Part shown: positions 1 through 9,363 of the stretch, one piece after another
How positions within the stretch are numbered: position 1 is the first letter of the stretch
Layout: each line of letters begins with the position of its first letter
Notes under the pieces: model-generated
Databases searched by the model: none
Told to the model about the DNA's origin: nothing
Seen by the model: only the letters and a program-made list of their open reading frames with translations
From: Bin87 sp965220055
GTDB lineage: Bacteria; Chloroflexota; Dehalococcoidia; Lucifugimonadales; UBA3495
NCBI GenBank assembly: GCA_965220055.1
Contig: CBDCPE010000003.1
Location: forward strand, 1 to 64,000
Direction: 5' to 3'
Length of the DNA stretch: 64,000 nt
Program-made: the position numbers and the translations under genes

Positions 1-1036
1 CTATGGCTGCTGGTGCAGGGTTGGACCGCGGCGGCGGTAGCTCGGGCGTTGGAAAGGGATGCCCACACCATTGGCGAGTGGGCCGCCACGGCGTTCGCGG
101 AGGGCGGTCCCAAGGGGCTGGTTTTTGAGCAGACCGGAGGTTCCCCCCCGCGTTGGACGGAGAGCAGCAAGTCGAGTTGAAGACGGCAGTGCAGGAACCG
201 CCATGGCAAGCGGGCATCGACCTTTCCAGCTGGAACTGGAAGGCGGTGCGCCGGTATGTGGGGGAACGCTTCCGGCAGGTACTGAGCCGGAGCAGTTGCC
301 GGAACTACCGGCACCGGTTGGGGTTTGTGCTGAAGCGGTCCAAGAAGCGATTGGTCAAGGCAGACCCGGCCCGCCGGGAAGCCTTCGTGAGGGAATATGC
401 TGCTCTGCGGGCAGCAACACGACGGACGGGAACCAAGATATTCTTCGCTGACGAGGCCCACTTTCGTGCGGATGCGGACCTGCGGGGCAAATGGGCGCTG
501 CGGGGAGAACCGGCGCTGGTGGACTCCACCAGCCCGCGACGTGGGGAGAAGGCCAGCTACTACTCGGCGGTGTGCCTGGAAACCGGCGAGGTGGATGTTA
601 TGGAACTGGCGGGCAACAGCAACGCGACTACCTCCACTGCCTTCCTGCGGCAGCTGCGGGCGCGGCATAACGAACCACTGACGGTGATTTGGGACAATTC
701 GCCAGCCCATCGGGGCGACGCGCTACGCGCTTACCTGACCACGCCCGGCTTGAACCTGCGCCTGGTGAACCTGCCCACTACAGTCCAGACTTCAACGCCG
801 ACGAGGCGATATGGGGTTGGGTACGCCAGGAGGTGACCGCCAACTTGTGCCTGGGGACCAAAGCCGCGGTGCTGGAGAAGGTGGGCGACTTTTTTATCGC
901 TCTGTCCAACCGACGCGAGGAAGTCAAACGCCGCTGCCGGACCGTGCTGCAAACCAAAGCAGGCGAATCAATTGGCAGTGCCCAAGCCGATTTCCTCCAC
1001 CCTGACAATGTAGATTTCACCTTGGCTTCGGTTTAG
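1..1036 (+). pseudogene. IS630-family transposase, frameshifted and cut by the window edge
   Basis: Three reading frames in a row encode one IS630-type DDE transposase. The helix-turn-helix part is in the frame opening at base 1. The text moves to another frame in a run of seven C near 145-151, and again near 774-778. The catalytic part is recognisable: an Asp in FFADEAHF, a second Asp in VIWDNSPAHR, and the Glu region in YSPDFNADEAIWGW after the last shift. IS630 elements move by cut-and-paste into TA. The two shifts could be decay or assembly errors in homopolymers; neither is an obvious programmed site. The left part of the element lies outside the window and I found no terminal repeat on the right. 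Confidence 0.8.
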
Positions 1037-1623
1037 GCAGAAGGCGGCCGGTCGCCACCATGCTGGATGAGCGAGGTCTCCTCCTCCGCGCAGCCAAGAC
1101 ACCCCGGTCAGGTGTAAACCAGTTGGTGAGGTCGGCCAGCCACCTTCTACCTGGGAACTGGAGCCCAGTCTGCACCGCTCCCAATGACCAAAATAGGCTT
1201 CACACCCTGGCTCAAGTCCTTGACTACTTCAGCCTTCGACATCCCTTCAATTCCCCGATATGAACCCAGGCAGGCGCATCGTTGTAATAAGGCCGAAGCC
1301 AGATCACCAGCGAGGAACTGGGCGAAGTTTATATTCCGCAAAGACATATTCAGTTCTCCTTGGCACGGTCTGGATTCGGCGGCAAAAAAGGCCAAGCTGT
1401 GAAACGTGGCTTATCCTGTTGCAGCTGTGGCCAGCGGGATTCTAGGCGAGACCTGCCACCGGGCCCACTCGTTAGCCTAACCCCGGGCAAATCAATTTGC
1501 CTGGGCTCTTTTCAGAAAGTTCCGGTAATTAGCCTTCCTGGTTTTTCGGGAATCTCCATCGACCACATTGGGTTAGAATAAGGCGAGTTAACCTTAAGAC
1601 AGCCATAGCCGGGAGGTGATTCA
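1037..1623. other. Region between the IS630 remnant and the CoA-transferase gene
   Basis: No convincing gene is visible. A minus-strand frame at 1147-1347 has an AAGGAG ribosome-binding sequence ahead of its ATG and would encode about 66 residues. I do not recognise it, and it could be a fragment. A hairpin at 1482-1505 is listed separately. The last bases hold a strong ribosome-binding site for the next gene. Confidence 0.4.
1482..1513 (+). terminator. Probable intrinsic terminator
   Basis: A 10-bp stem (CCCGGGCAAA with TTTGCCTGGG, one G-T pair) around a TCAA loop is followed by CTCTTTTC. It lies upstream of the CoA-transferase gene and may isolate it from transcription arriving out of the IS remnant. 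Confidence 0.5.
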
Positions 1624-4299
1624 ATGGTGCAGGCCGGAGCAAAAGCGCCAACTACACCGGGAGCTTTGTCAGGAATCCGAGTGTTGGACTTCACCTGGGT
1701 CCGGGCGGGTCCCTGGTGCACCCGATGGCTGGGGGCGCTGGGGGCCGAGGTTATCAAGGTTGAATGGCCCCAGAGCCCCAATACTCGGGGCAACAACATT
1801 GCGACGGGAGCGGGTACCCCCGAGGGCCTGCCCGCCAATCTCAACACCAACGGCCATTTCAGCGACACCAACTCCAACAAGCTGAGCGTCACCCTGAACA
1901 CCCGTACACCCCGAGGCATTGACCTTACCCGGCGCTTGGTGGCCATGTCCGACATCGTCATCGAGAACTTCGCCTACAGTGTATTGGAGCGGTGGGGTCT
2001 GGGCTACGAGGATATGAAGAAGCTCCGGCCTGACATCATTTACCTCTCCATGTCCGGCTTCGGCCACACGGGTCGGGACAGAGACTATCAAACCATGGGA
2101 GCCATTGCGCAAGCCCTGTCCGGTTTGACCTACACGTCGGGCCTGCCGGACAAGCCACCCGCTGGTTGGGGCTGGTCCTACCTGGACGACACCGGTGGCT
2201 TATACGGGGCCATGTATGCTCTGAGTGCGATTTACCATCGCAACATGACCGGTCAGGGACAGCATGTCGACAGTTCCCAGTGGATCATCGGCGTCCCCCT
2301 TAATGGTCCCGCTTTTCTGGACATCCAGGCCAACGGTCGTTCCACCATGCGAAAGGGTTACCCGCCGGGCAACCGCGCTCACTGGCCTGGCACGCCCCTG
2401 GTGGACAACTACCGGGGGCGGACCGGGGCACCGCACAACGCTTACAAGACCAGTCCGGCGGAGTACAACGACTGGTGTGCCCTGGCCTGCTTCTCCGACT
2501 ATGAGTGGCGGAAGTTATTGGGGATAATGGGCTCTCCCAGTTGGGCCACCGGCGAGAAGTTTGCCACCCTTGAAGGTCGCCTGGAGCACCAGGAAGAGAT
2601 GGACCAGGGGATAGAGGCGTGGACCAAGACTCTGGGCAAGTACGAGATCATGGAGCGGTGCCAGGCGGCGGGAGTACCCGCCATGCCCGTTCAAAGCAGC
2701 CAGGACCGGGTGGACAACGATCCCCAGCTCAGGCATCGAGAGATGTACCGGGACGTGAAGCATCCCGCGCTGGGGACCTGGCCCCTTCAGAACGCTCCCT
2801 TCAAGATGTCGGAGACGCCTGCAATCAACAGCCGGTCAGGTCCCCTGATCGGCGGCCACAACAAAGAGGTGTTTCAGGGGTTATTGGGCATCAGTCACGA
2901 GATGCTGGTTAGCGGCTTCGCCGACGGCACCTTCTGGCCCAAGGACCTCAGTATGGAAGATTATCCCTACTTCAAGGAGATGATGGAGGATGCCTCGCCC
3001 GTACAGTGGAGTGGGAATGAGCCGATAGCGAATCCCGCTCCGGCGCCGGCGCGGACGCCGGACCGGAACTCTGCGGGGGCCTTTGGGGGGCTGCGGGTGC
3101 TGGAGCTCGCCGATGAGAAGGGGCAGTGGTGTGGCAAGCAGATGGCTGACATGGGAGCAGACGTCATCAAGATAGAGCCTCCCGGTGGCGAGGCAGCCCG
3201 GACCGTGGGGCCCTTCTACCAGGACATACCGAATCGGGAGAGGAGCCTTTACTTCTGGCATTACAACACCTCCAAGCGGGGGGTTACCATGAATCTGGAG
3301 ATGGAGGACGGGCGCCGGCTGTTCCGACAAATGGCGGAGAAGGCGGATGTGATACTAGAGACCTTCAGGCCCGGTTATCTGGCCTCCTTGGGGCTGGGGT
3401 ACGAAGATCTAGCAAAGAGTAACCCTGGGCTGATTATGTGCTCACTGACCCCCTTTGGGCAGACCGGGCCGTGGCAGGACTTCCAGACCAGCGACCTGCT
3501 GCATCTGGCGGCGGGCGGACAGATGGCCAGGTGTGGCTATGACGACGACGTGGTGCCAGATGCACCGCCCATCGCTCCTGGAGGAGGGCAGGCATGGCAC
3601 ATCGGAAGTCACTACGCCTACATCGCCATTACCGCGGCGCTGGTTAACCGGTCGGTGACGGCCAGGGGACAGTACATAGATACCTCGGTGCATGATGCCT
3701 GCGCGCTCACGACCGAGGGCCATGTGAACGAGTATATTTACAAAAGAAATGTGATTCCTCGTAGAACAGGAGGTGGCAACGCCGCCACTGGGCCCAACGC
3801 CCAGGTCCTCTGTAAGGATGGAAAATACGTGAATGTCGGTCAGGTTACCCCGGAGCGGGTGCTGATGCTTGCGCCGTGGATGGATGAGCACGGCTTGGCG
3901 GGCGACCTACTGGATGAAAAGTACCGGGACCCAACGGTCATCGCCGAGAGCCAGTCACATATTCGCGGAATTTTCGTAAACTTCCTCGCCAACATCCCTC
4001 GGGACGAAGCCTATCACGGCTTGCAGAAGCGTAGCTCCAACACGGGGGCGATCCGTTCTCCGGACGAGGTCATGCAAGACCCTCACCTGGAGGACCGGAG
4101 GTTCTGGACAGATGTAGAATACCTGGAACTTGGCAAGACATTTCGACACCCAGGCCCAGCGGCCATCTTCAACGGCTCACCCTGGAGGATATCCCGGCGT
4201 GCGCCTCTCATCGGGGAGCACAACGAAGAGGTCCTGTGCGGGGAGTTGGGACTATCTAAGGCGGAGTTGGCCGTCCTAGCTGAGGGAGGTTCGGTGTAA
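1624..4299 (+). CDS. Tandem two-domain CaiB/BaiF (family III) CoA-transferase
   Basis: The protein has 891 residues, about twice the usual family III CoA-transferase (about 400). Two complete homologous domains can be read, at about residues 15-430 and 488-885. Each has the N-terminal GxRVLxx opening, the GA(D/E)VIK(V/I)E motif, and a candidate catalytic Asp: D216 in GQGQHVDSSQ and D686 in ARGQYIDTSV. The family moves CoA between an acyl-CoA donor and a carboxylic acid through an Asp-anhydride intermediate. The functional enzyme is an interlocked dimer, so a tandem fusion could supply both halves in one chain. A strong GGGAGGTGAT at 1611-1620 fixes the ATG. The gene is intact although IS elements lie on both sides. 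The substrate is not predictable. Confidence 0.9.
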   Translation: MVQAGAKAPTTPGALSGIRVLDFTWVRAGPWCTRWLGALGAEVIKVEWPQSPNTRGNNIATGAGTPEGLPANLNTNGHFSDTNSNKLSVTLNTRTPRGIDLTRRLVAMSDIVIENFAYSVLERWGLGYEDMKKLRPDIIYLSMSGFGHTGRDRDYQTMGAIAQALSGLTYTSGLPDKPPAGWGWSYLDDTGGLYGAMYALSAIYHRNMTGQGQHVDSSQWIIGVPLNGPAFLDIQANGRSTMRKGYPPGNRAHWPGTPLVDNYRGRTGAPHNAYKTSPAEYNDWCALACFSDYEWRKLLGIMGSPSWATGEKFATLEGRLEHQEEMDQGIEAWTKTLGKYEIMERCQAAGVPAMPVQSSQDRVDNDPQLRHREMYRDVKHPALGTWPLQNAPFKMSETPAINSRSGPLIGGHNKEVFQGLLGISHEMLVSGFADGTFWPKDLSMEDYPYFKEMMEDASPVQWSGNEPIANPAPAPARTPDRNSAGAFGGLRVLELADEKGQWCGKQMADMGADVIKIEPPGGEAARTVGPFYQDIPNRERSLYFWHYNTSKRGVTMNLEMEDGRRLFRQMAEKADVILETFRPGYLASLGLGYEDLAKSNPGLIMCSLTPFGQTGPWQDFQTSDLLHLAAGGQMARCGYDDDVVPDAPPIAPGGGQAWHIGSHYAYIAITAALVNRSVTARGQYIDTSVHDACALTTEGHVNEYIYKRNVIPRRTGGGNAATGPNAQVLCKDGKYVNVGQVTPERVLMLAPWMDEHGLAGDLLDEKYRDPTVIAESQSHIRGIFVNFLANIPRDEAYHGLQKRSSNTGAIRSPDEVMQDPHLEDRRFWTDVEYLELGKTFRHPGPAAIFNGSPWRISRRAPLIGEHNEEVLCGELGLSKAELAVLAEGGSV

Positions 4300-4521
4300 C
4301 CCTGGTTATCCTGCCGCAGCTAGAACCCTGTTCCGTCTCGCTTCAGCCCACAGCCCCTAACAGGCTGCTGAACAAAGGTGTTCACGTCCGGAATCGACGG
4401 GTCAAGTCGTTGATGCCCGGGTCCTGTTGGAGGAAATTGTGCCGTTCACACGGGACTTTCAGCCCCTTCGGCTTCGCGGACCGGCCCTCTTGGGGGCACC
4501 GGGCATAGCTAGACCCAGCTA
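4300..4521. other. Distal non-coding part of an IS5-type remnant (probable)
   Basis: No gene is seen. At 4358-4378 the sequence AACAGGCTGCTGAACAAAGG resembles the outer ends of IS5/IS1182-type elements. Since the IS5-type transposase remnant continues immediately right of the IS630 at 4522-5743, this stretch is read as the 3' non-coding end of that older element, split by the IS630 insertion. Confidence 0.4.
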
Positions 4522-5743
4522 GTACTCAATCAATCTTGGAATGGCAGGGATAAAATCGCTGCAGTTTGGTTCGGGCGTCCTGGGTGGTGAACCGCCAGTT
4601 GATGGTGGTTCCCTTAGCGTTACGCTCAGTCTCATAGGCGTTGATTGCCCGGTGCAGGGCAAGTTCGTCGGGATTGCGCCCCTGGAGACAAGCCCGGGTC
4701 AACACGCTGAATTCAATCTCCGCCATATTCAGCCAGCTGGCGTGTTTGGGCGTGTGGTGAAACTCCAGTCGCTTCACGATGCGCCGCGCCTCAGCAGCCG
4801 GAAAGGTCTCGTAAAGAGAAGCCATGCGGTGGGTGTTCAGGTTGTCGAGCACCACCCGTACCCCCGGAGCGTGGGGATAGGCCACATCCACCAGCCAGCG
4901 CATCTGGTGGGCGAAGTCCACCATAGTGCGCCGTTCGGTGATCGCCACGTGGCGCCAGCCCGCCAGAGGCTCACAGGTCAAGAAGAGATTGCGGGTGCCG
5001 CCGCGACGGTACGCGTAGTCCTGGCGTCGCGGGCGTCCCGGCTGGGCGGGCAGCGGTGTTCGCACATCGGCCAGCAGTTGGGTGGAGGTCTCGTCGAAGC
5101 ACACCACCGGCCGGTCTGGGTCGTAGGGTTCGGCGTAGAGGTCCAGCACGTCCTCCATGGCCGCCACGAACTCCCCGTTCACCTTGGGGATGCACCACTG
5201 TTGCTTCCGCCACGGCTGGAGGATGTTTTTTTGAGCCGCAGCCGCACCGTCTCATACGACAGGCTTTCCACCAACCCCAACTCCACCGCCCGGTCGGCCA
5301 GCAACCGCAGGGTCCAGTGGTCATGGCCCTCGGGCGCATCACTGCACGCCAAGGCAATCAGGTAGGCTTCGCCACGATCATCCAACTTCCGGTACCGATT
5401 GGCTTGAGGATGGTCGTGCAGCACGCCATCCAGTCCCTCCTCAGCGTAGCGCCGTTTGGTGCGTAACACCGTGCGCGGCGACGTGTCCAGCGCTGCCGCC
5501 ACCTGGCTCGCGCTCCATCCTTCGTCAGTCCGGAGCAAGATGCGCGCCCGAGTGATTACCCGAGCGGAATGCTGGCCGCTTCGGATCAATTGCCGCAGCC
5601 GTTCCTGCTCCTCCGATGTCAACTGTACCCTGTATTTCTCCTGAACCATGGATCCTGCACCTCCCGCACCGCTGTTTCCCAGTCAGTGTAGGGATGCTGC
5701 TCCGCATCAACTCGTATACGCCAATACAGATTTGACTGAATAC
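4522..5743 (-). mobile_element. Complete IS630-family element, TA-flanked
   Basis: The element is 1222 bp. Its ends start GTACTCAATCAATC on the left and, read on the other strand, GTATTCAGTCAAAT on the right, an imperfect terminal inverted repeat. Both ends are flanked by TA (4520-4521 and 5744-5745), the target duplication typical of IS630/Tc1 elements. It carries one transposase in two frames on the minus strand and sits in the 3' end of an IS5-type remnant. Confidence 0.85.
4526..5649 (-). CDS. IS630 transposase in two frames joined at an A7 slippage site
   Basis: The upstream frame (5649 down to 5179, 156 aa) carries the helix-turn-helix DNA-binding half. The downstream frame (ending at 4526) carries the DDE catalytic half: VVCFDETS, VVLDNLNTH, and the Glu in WLNMAEIEF. 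The two join at the sense-strand sequence CTCAAAAAAACATC (A7 at 5226-5232), where a -1 shift or an extra A by polymerase slippage gives one continuous protein of about 370 residues. Several IS630 members use such sites, so this is read as one functional gene rather than a pseudogene. That is an inference; a sequencing error in the A7 run would look the same. Confidence 0.8.
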
Positions 5744-5758
5744 TAGCCCATTGTCAGG

Positions 5759-6156
5759 TCATGCCATCCGGGCTTCCGGAGTTGCCGCCACCTGCCCCAG
5801 CAGCTTGGCCATCCGAACCAGGTTGTAGGCCGTGGCCACCAAGTTCCCCGCCAGACCAGACCAGTCCGGTCCAATCCCCGGTAACGGGTCCGCCGGAATC
5901 CTCCCACGGTCTTCATCCAGCCAAAGATCTCCTCAACCCGTTTCCGAATCCGCTGGCTGACCGCGTACCCAGTATGCCGGGTGGTCCGGCCATCAATGGC
6001 GCTGGACCGCCCCTTGTTGTGCTGCGCGACGTGCGGCGTTACCCCGCGCCGCCGCAGGTCCGCCACGCAGTCCCGGGTGTCGTAGCCTTTGTCTCCGCCC
6101 AGCGTTCTGGGATGAAAGCCCCGTCCCCGGGCTTGCTCCAACAGTTCCGGCACAAT
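5759..6156 (-). pseudogene. IS5-family transposase, C-terminal part
   Basis: The frame encodes the C-terminal half of an IS5-type DDE transposase: the second Asp region GGDKGYD, then GRSSAIDGRTTRH, then the Glu in KRVEEIFGW. A one-base loss near the codons after LVWRG moves the last 30 or so residues into another frame, where NLVATAYNLVR can be read. The N-terminal side is interrupted exactly where the IS21 element entered (6157), and the reading continues on the far side of that element at 8562. Confidence 0.85.
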
Positions 6157-6242
6157 TGATAGACGACAATAAGGAATGCCTCATGCGACGACTACTTTTG
6201 CCGGTTGAGATGGAGTAAACCATCCGGCTCGGAGGTGCCGGA

Positions 6243-7745
6243 TTGATCAAGGACCGACAAGTCGCACTATTGAGGCAGAAACTTATGGAAGGAAAGACGC
6301 AGGAGACGGCGGCCGCGAAGGCTGGGATGTGCGTGCGGTCAGCACGCAAGTGGCAGGACGGCCCGTTGCCGTCGGAGACGAGACAGGAGCGTTGGTGGCG
6401 CACCCGGCCCGATCCCTTCGACGGGGTGTGGGAGGAGGAGATTGAGCCCCTGCTGCGGGGCGACCCCAAGGGCCAACTGAAAGCAACGACAATTATCGAG
6501 TGGCTGGAGGAGCACCATCCCGGCCGGTTCAGCGCCTCCCAGTTGCGCACCCTGCAACGACGATTACAGGACTGGCGGGCGCTGCATGGTCCCGATCAGG
6601 AGGTGTACTTCCCCCAGGAGCATCCGCCGGGTCGGGAAGCCCAGTTTGACTTCACCCACGGCGACCCTCTGGGGGTGACCATCGCTGGCCAGCCCTATTC
6701 CCACCTGCTGTTCCAGCTGATCCTCAGCCATTCGGGCTGGCGCTACGCCGAGGTCGCCACCGGTGAGACCTTCCTGGCGCTCAAGCAGGGACTGCAGGCT
6801 GCCCTCTGGACCCTGGGCGGCGTTCCAGAGGTGGCGCGCTCCGACAATACCTCCGCCGCCACCCACGAGATGAAACGCAGCCGCGGCCGGGCCCTAAACG
6901 ACAATTACGCCGCGCTGCTGGACCACTACGGTCTGCGCTCCACCCGCATCAATCGCGGCCAGAGCCACGAAAACGGCGTCGCCGAGCACGCCCACTACCG
7001 CTTGAAGGACGCCGTTGACCAGGCCCTCATCCTGCGCGGCAGCCGCGATTTCCACACCGCCGACCACTACGCCAGCTTCGTCCGGGAGATGGTCGAGCGA
7101 CGCAACCGCCTGGTGAAGGGGAAGCTGGAGCAGGAAATGGCTTGCCTGAGGCCTCTGCCCCCAGCTCCCATGCCGGAATACGCCAACTACCGGTCCAAGG
7201 TGCGTAAGTGGAGCACCATCCAGGTAGCGGGACGGAGCTACAGCGTCCCCTCCCGTCTGATCGACCAGGAGGTACAGATCCGTTTGTACGCCGACTGGGT
7301 GGAAGTGTACTACAAGGGCCACTTGGTCGAACGCATGGAGCGGGTGCGGGGAGAGGGAGAAAGCAACGTCAATTACCGCCACGTCATCGGATCCTTGGTG
7401 CGCAAGCCCGGTGCTTTTGCTCGTTACCGTTTCCGAGAGCAACTGTTTCCCACGCTGCACTTCCGCCTCGCCTACGACGCCCTCCGGGAATGGCGCGGGG
7501 AGCGTGCCGACGTGGAGTACCTGCGGATCCTGCACCTGGCGGCGACCACCATGGAGGCCAATGTGGACAGCGCGTTGTCGCTGCTGCTGGAGACTGGGAA
7601 ACCCTTCGACTACGCCGCGGTGCGGGACCTGGCCGAGCCCAGGCCGCCGGAGGCTCCGGTGCTGATCCTGTCCGGGAAGCCGGACCTGAAGATCTACGAC
7701 CGCCTCCTCACGGGCAGCTTGGTAGAAGCGGAGGTGTGCGGATGA
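6243..7745 (+). CDS. istA: IS21 transposase IstA
   Basis: The 500-residue protein has an N-terminal DNA-binding region (residues about 5-120, including RWWRTRPDPFDGVW and SQLRTLQRRLQDWR). This is followed by an integrase-type catalytic core with Asp in QFDFTHGD, Asp in ARSDNTS and Glu in RGQSHENGVAEH, and a C-terminal IstA-type domain containing SYSVPSRL. The start is TTG preceded by CGGAGGTG. The stop overlaps the istB start by 4 bp (ATGA), so the two are translationally coupled. It would catalyse transposition with IstB. The N-terminal region matches a C-terminal module of the decayed element at 10710-13729. Confidence 0.93.
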   Translation: MIKDRQVALLRQKLMEGKTQETAAAKAGMCVRSARKWQDGPLPSETRQERWWRTRPDPFDGVWEEEIEPLLRGDPKGQLKATTIIEWLEEHHPGRFSASQLRTLQRRLQDWRALHGPDQEVYFPQEHPPGREAQFDFTHGDPLGVTIAGQPYSHLLFQLILSHSGWRYAEVATGETFLALKQGLQAALWTLGGVPEVARSDNTSAATHEMKRSRGRALNDNYAALLDHYGLRSTRINRGQSHENGVAEHAHYRLKDAVDQALILRGSRDFHTADHYASFVREMVERRNRLVKGKLEQEMACLRPLPPAPMPEYANYRSKVRKWSTIQVAGRSYSVPSRLIDQEVQIRLYADWVEVYYKGHLVERMERVRGEGESNVNYRHVIGSLVRKPGAFARYRFREQLFPTLHFRLAYDALREWRGERADVEYLRILHLAATTMEANVDSALSLLLETGKPFDYAAVRDLAEPRPPEAPVLILSGKPDLKIYDRLLTGSLVEAEVCG

Positions 7746-8524
7746 TGGACACCGACACCAGCGTCATACCGGAGCGCATCGGCCAGTTGTGCCACCAATT
7801 CAAGCTGCCCACCATGGGTGCCCAGTCGGTGGCCCGTTTCACCGCCGCGGGCCACGGCGATGCCCTGCCCACCTTCCTGGAGGTGCTGGAGCAGGAAGCC
7901 GAGGATCGCCGCCACCGGCGCATCGATCGGCTGCGTCAGGCGTCCCGGCTGCCCGCGGGCAAGACCTGGGAGACCTTCGAGCACCACCGGATGCCCCTGG
8001 CGCTCAGACAGCAACTGGATCACCTGGCCCAGGGCAGCTTCGTAGATAGCGGCGTCAACGTGCTGGCCTTCGGACTTCCCGGCACCGGCAAGACCCACGC
8101 GCTCTGCGCCCTGGGCCACCGCCTGGTGGAAGCCGGCTGCTCCGTCCTCTTCGCCCCAGCCTACCGCCTGGTGCAGGATTTGCTGGCCGCCAAGCGCGAC
8201 TTCGACCTGCCTCGCCGGCTGCGGAGGCTGGACAACTTCGACTTCCTGCTCCTGGACGACCTGGGCTACCTGCCCCAGGGCGCCGAGGAGTCTGAGGTCC
8301 TCTTCACCCTCATCGCCGAACGCTACGAACGGAGGTCGTTGGGCATCACGTCCAACCTGGTCTTCTCGGAGTGGGAGCGCAGCTTCGCCAACCCCATGGC
8401 CACCGCCGCGGCCATCGACCGGGTGGTGCACCACTCCGTGATACTGGAGTTTGCCGTGCCCAGCTACCGCACCGACGCCGCCCAGCAACGGCGCCAGGTA
8501 GAGGAGGTGAACCGGCAAAACTAA
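7742..8524 (+). CDS. istB: IS21 ATP-binding transposition helper IstB
   Basis: The 260-residue AAA+ ATPase is of normal length for IstB. Walker A is GLPGTGKTH (about residue 110) and Walker B is LLLDDLGYL. IstB proteins assemble on target DNA and stimulate IstA. The start overlaps the istA stop by 4 bp; a second ATG one codon later is equally possible. The gene is intact and ends 37 bp before the element's right end. Confidence 0.93.
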   Translation: MMDTDTSVIPERIGQLCHQFKLPTMGAQSVARFTAAGHGDALPTFLEVLEQEAEDRRHRRIDRLRQASRLPAGKTWETFEHHRMPLALRQQLDHLAQGSFVDSGVNVLAFGLPGTGKTHALCALGHRLVEAGCSVLFAPAYRLVQDLLAAKRDFDLPRRLRRLDNFDFLLLDDLGYLPQGAEESEVLFTLIAERYERRSLGITSNLVFSEWERSFANPMATAAAIDRVVHHSVILEFAVPSYRTDAAQQRRQVEEVNRQN

Positions 8525-8561
8525 GCGACGATAATTCGGCATATTTAGTTGACGCGGGACA

Positions 8562-8670
8562 ACAATATCCCGCTCCGCCGTACCCGTCGCTCGGGTGGTC
8601 TGAAAGTCCACCAGCATTCCATGCCGGTTTTCCATCAGGGCGTGGGTCATGAACACCAGCCTGGCCTCCT
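8562..8670 (-). pseudogene. IS5-family transposase, middle part
   Basis: Reading the minus strand gives EARLVFMTHALMENRHG, then LVDFQTTRATGTAERDI, the region just before GGDKGYD in IS5-type transposases. It joins the fragment at 5759-6156 once the IS21 and one ACAAT copy are removed. The N-terminal half is gone; at about 8676 the sequence changes to an IS66 remnant. Confidence 0.8.
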
Positions 8671-8675
8671 TGCCT

Positions 8676-9144
8676 GCTACGGGACATCCACGACCAGCCC
8701 TCCACCCAAAGGACGCCCCACTGGTCCAGTGGGCCGGGGCAATCCACCAACTCTATGCCGCGGCCAAAGCCTTCCACCATCCCGAGCAACAGCGACGGCG
8801 GGTTGTCCAACTGGCATTGGAGCGCAGCCTGCTGGCCATCTGCCAGCCCTTCCTGGATAACCCGTCGGCAACCCAGCCAGGCTGTGCCGACGCATCGAGC
8901 GCCACATCAAGGAACTCTTCGTCTTTGTGGCCGAACCGGACGTGCCGCCAGACAACAACGCCGCCGAGCGCAGCCTGCGCCATGTGGTAATCAGCCGCAA
9001 AGTCAGCGGCGGCACTCGTTCGGAGCAGGGCACCGAAAGCAAGATGGCGCTGGCATCTCTCTTCGGCACCTGGCGCGCCAGAGGTCTAAACCCTCTCGAC
9101 GCCTGCCTTCAGTTGCTCGTTTCCCCTCAATTCTGAACTGTTAC
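8676..9144 (+). pseudogene. IS66 transposase remnant (C-terminal third)
   Basis: The stretch is related to the 3' third of the intact IS66 transposase at 13851-15185. It opens with the LLRDIHD coding sequence, shifts frame more than once, and ends with PPDNNAAERSLRHVV, then SGGTRSEQGT, then LLVSPQF before the stop. The element's right terminal repeat CAATTCTGAACTGTTAC is preserved at 9128-9144. The 5' two thirds are missing, so the copy is dead. Confidence 0.85.
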
Positions 9145-9363
9145 GAAGCATTGTGTGAAACCATCGAAACTTGGATTTACATCGCAATGACCGGCCTCAC
9201 CCTGCGCAGACTGGCCCGCCTTCCCCATTTTTAGACACCCTCTTAGCTGGACTTTACGCATAATTTATAAAAAGTATAAAGACAGGGTAAGCTGGCCAGA
9301 CCACACCTTCCACGGAAGGCCCAGGGTGTCATTTTTCGTGGTCTATAGGCCAGTGAGTTAGGG
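9145..9363. other. Remnant DNA between IS66 and ISNCY pieces
   Basis: The first 90 bases can be read on the plus strand as ETIETWIYIAMTGLTLRRL followed by a stop, which resembles the extreme C-terminus of IS4/IS5-type transposases, so this is probably another fragment. The rest contains an AT-rich patch (about 9258-9282) and no gene. Confidence 0.35.

Larger units (their letters stand above)
6157..8561 (+). mobile_element. Complete IS21-family element with 5-bp target duplication
   Basis: The 2405-bp element begins TGATAGACG and ends CGCGGGACA, the TG/CA termini usual for IS21. The flanking pentamer ACAAT occurs at 6152-6156 and again at 8562-8566, a 5-bp target duplication. Removing the element rejoins the IS5-type transposase in frame (AERDIVPELLEQ), which confirms the borders. 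An inner subterminal inverted repeat containing TTTTGCCGGTT is present at both ends. It carries istA and istB, both open. Confidence 0.92.
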
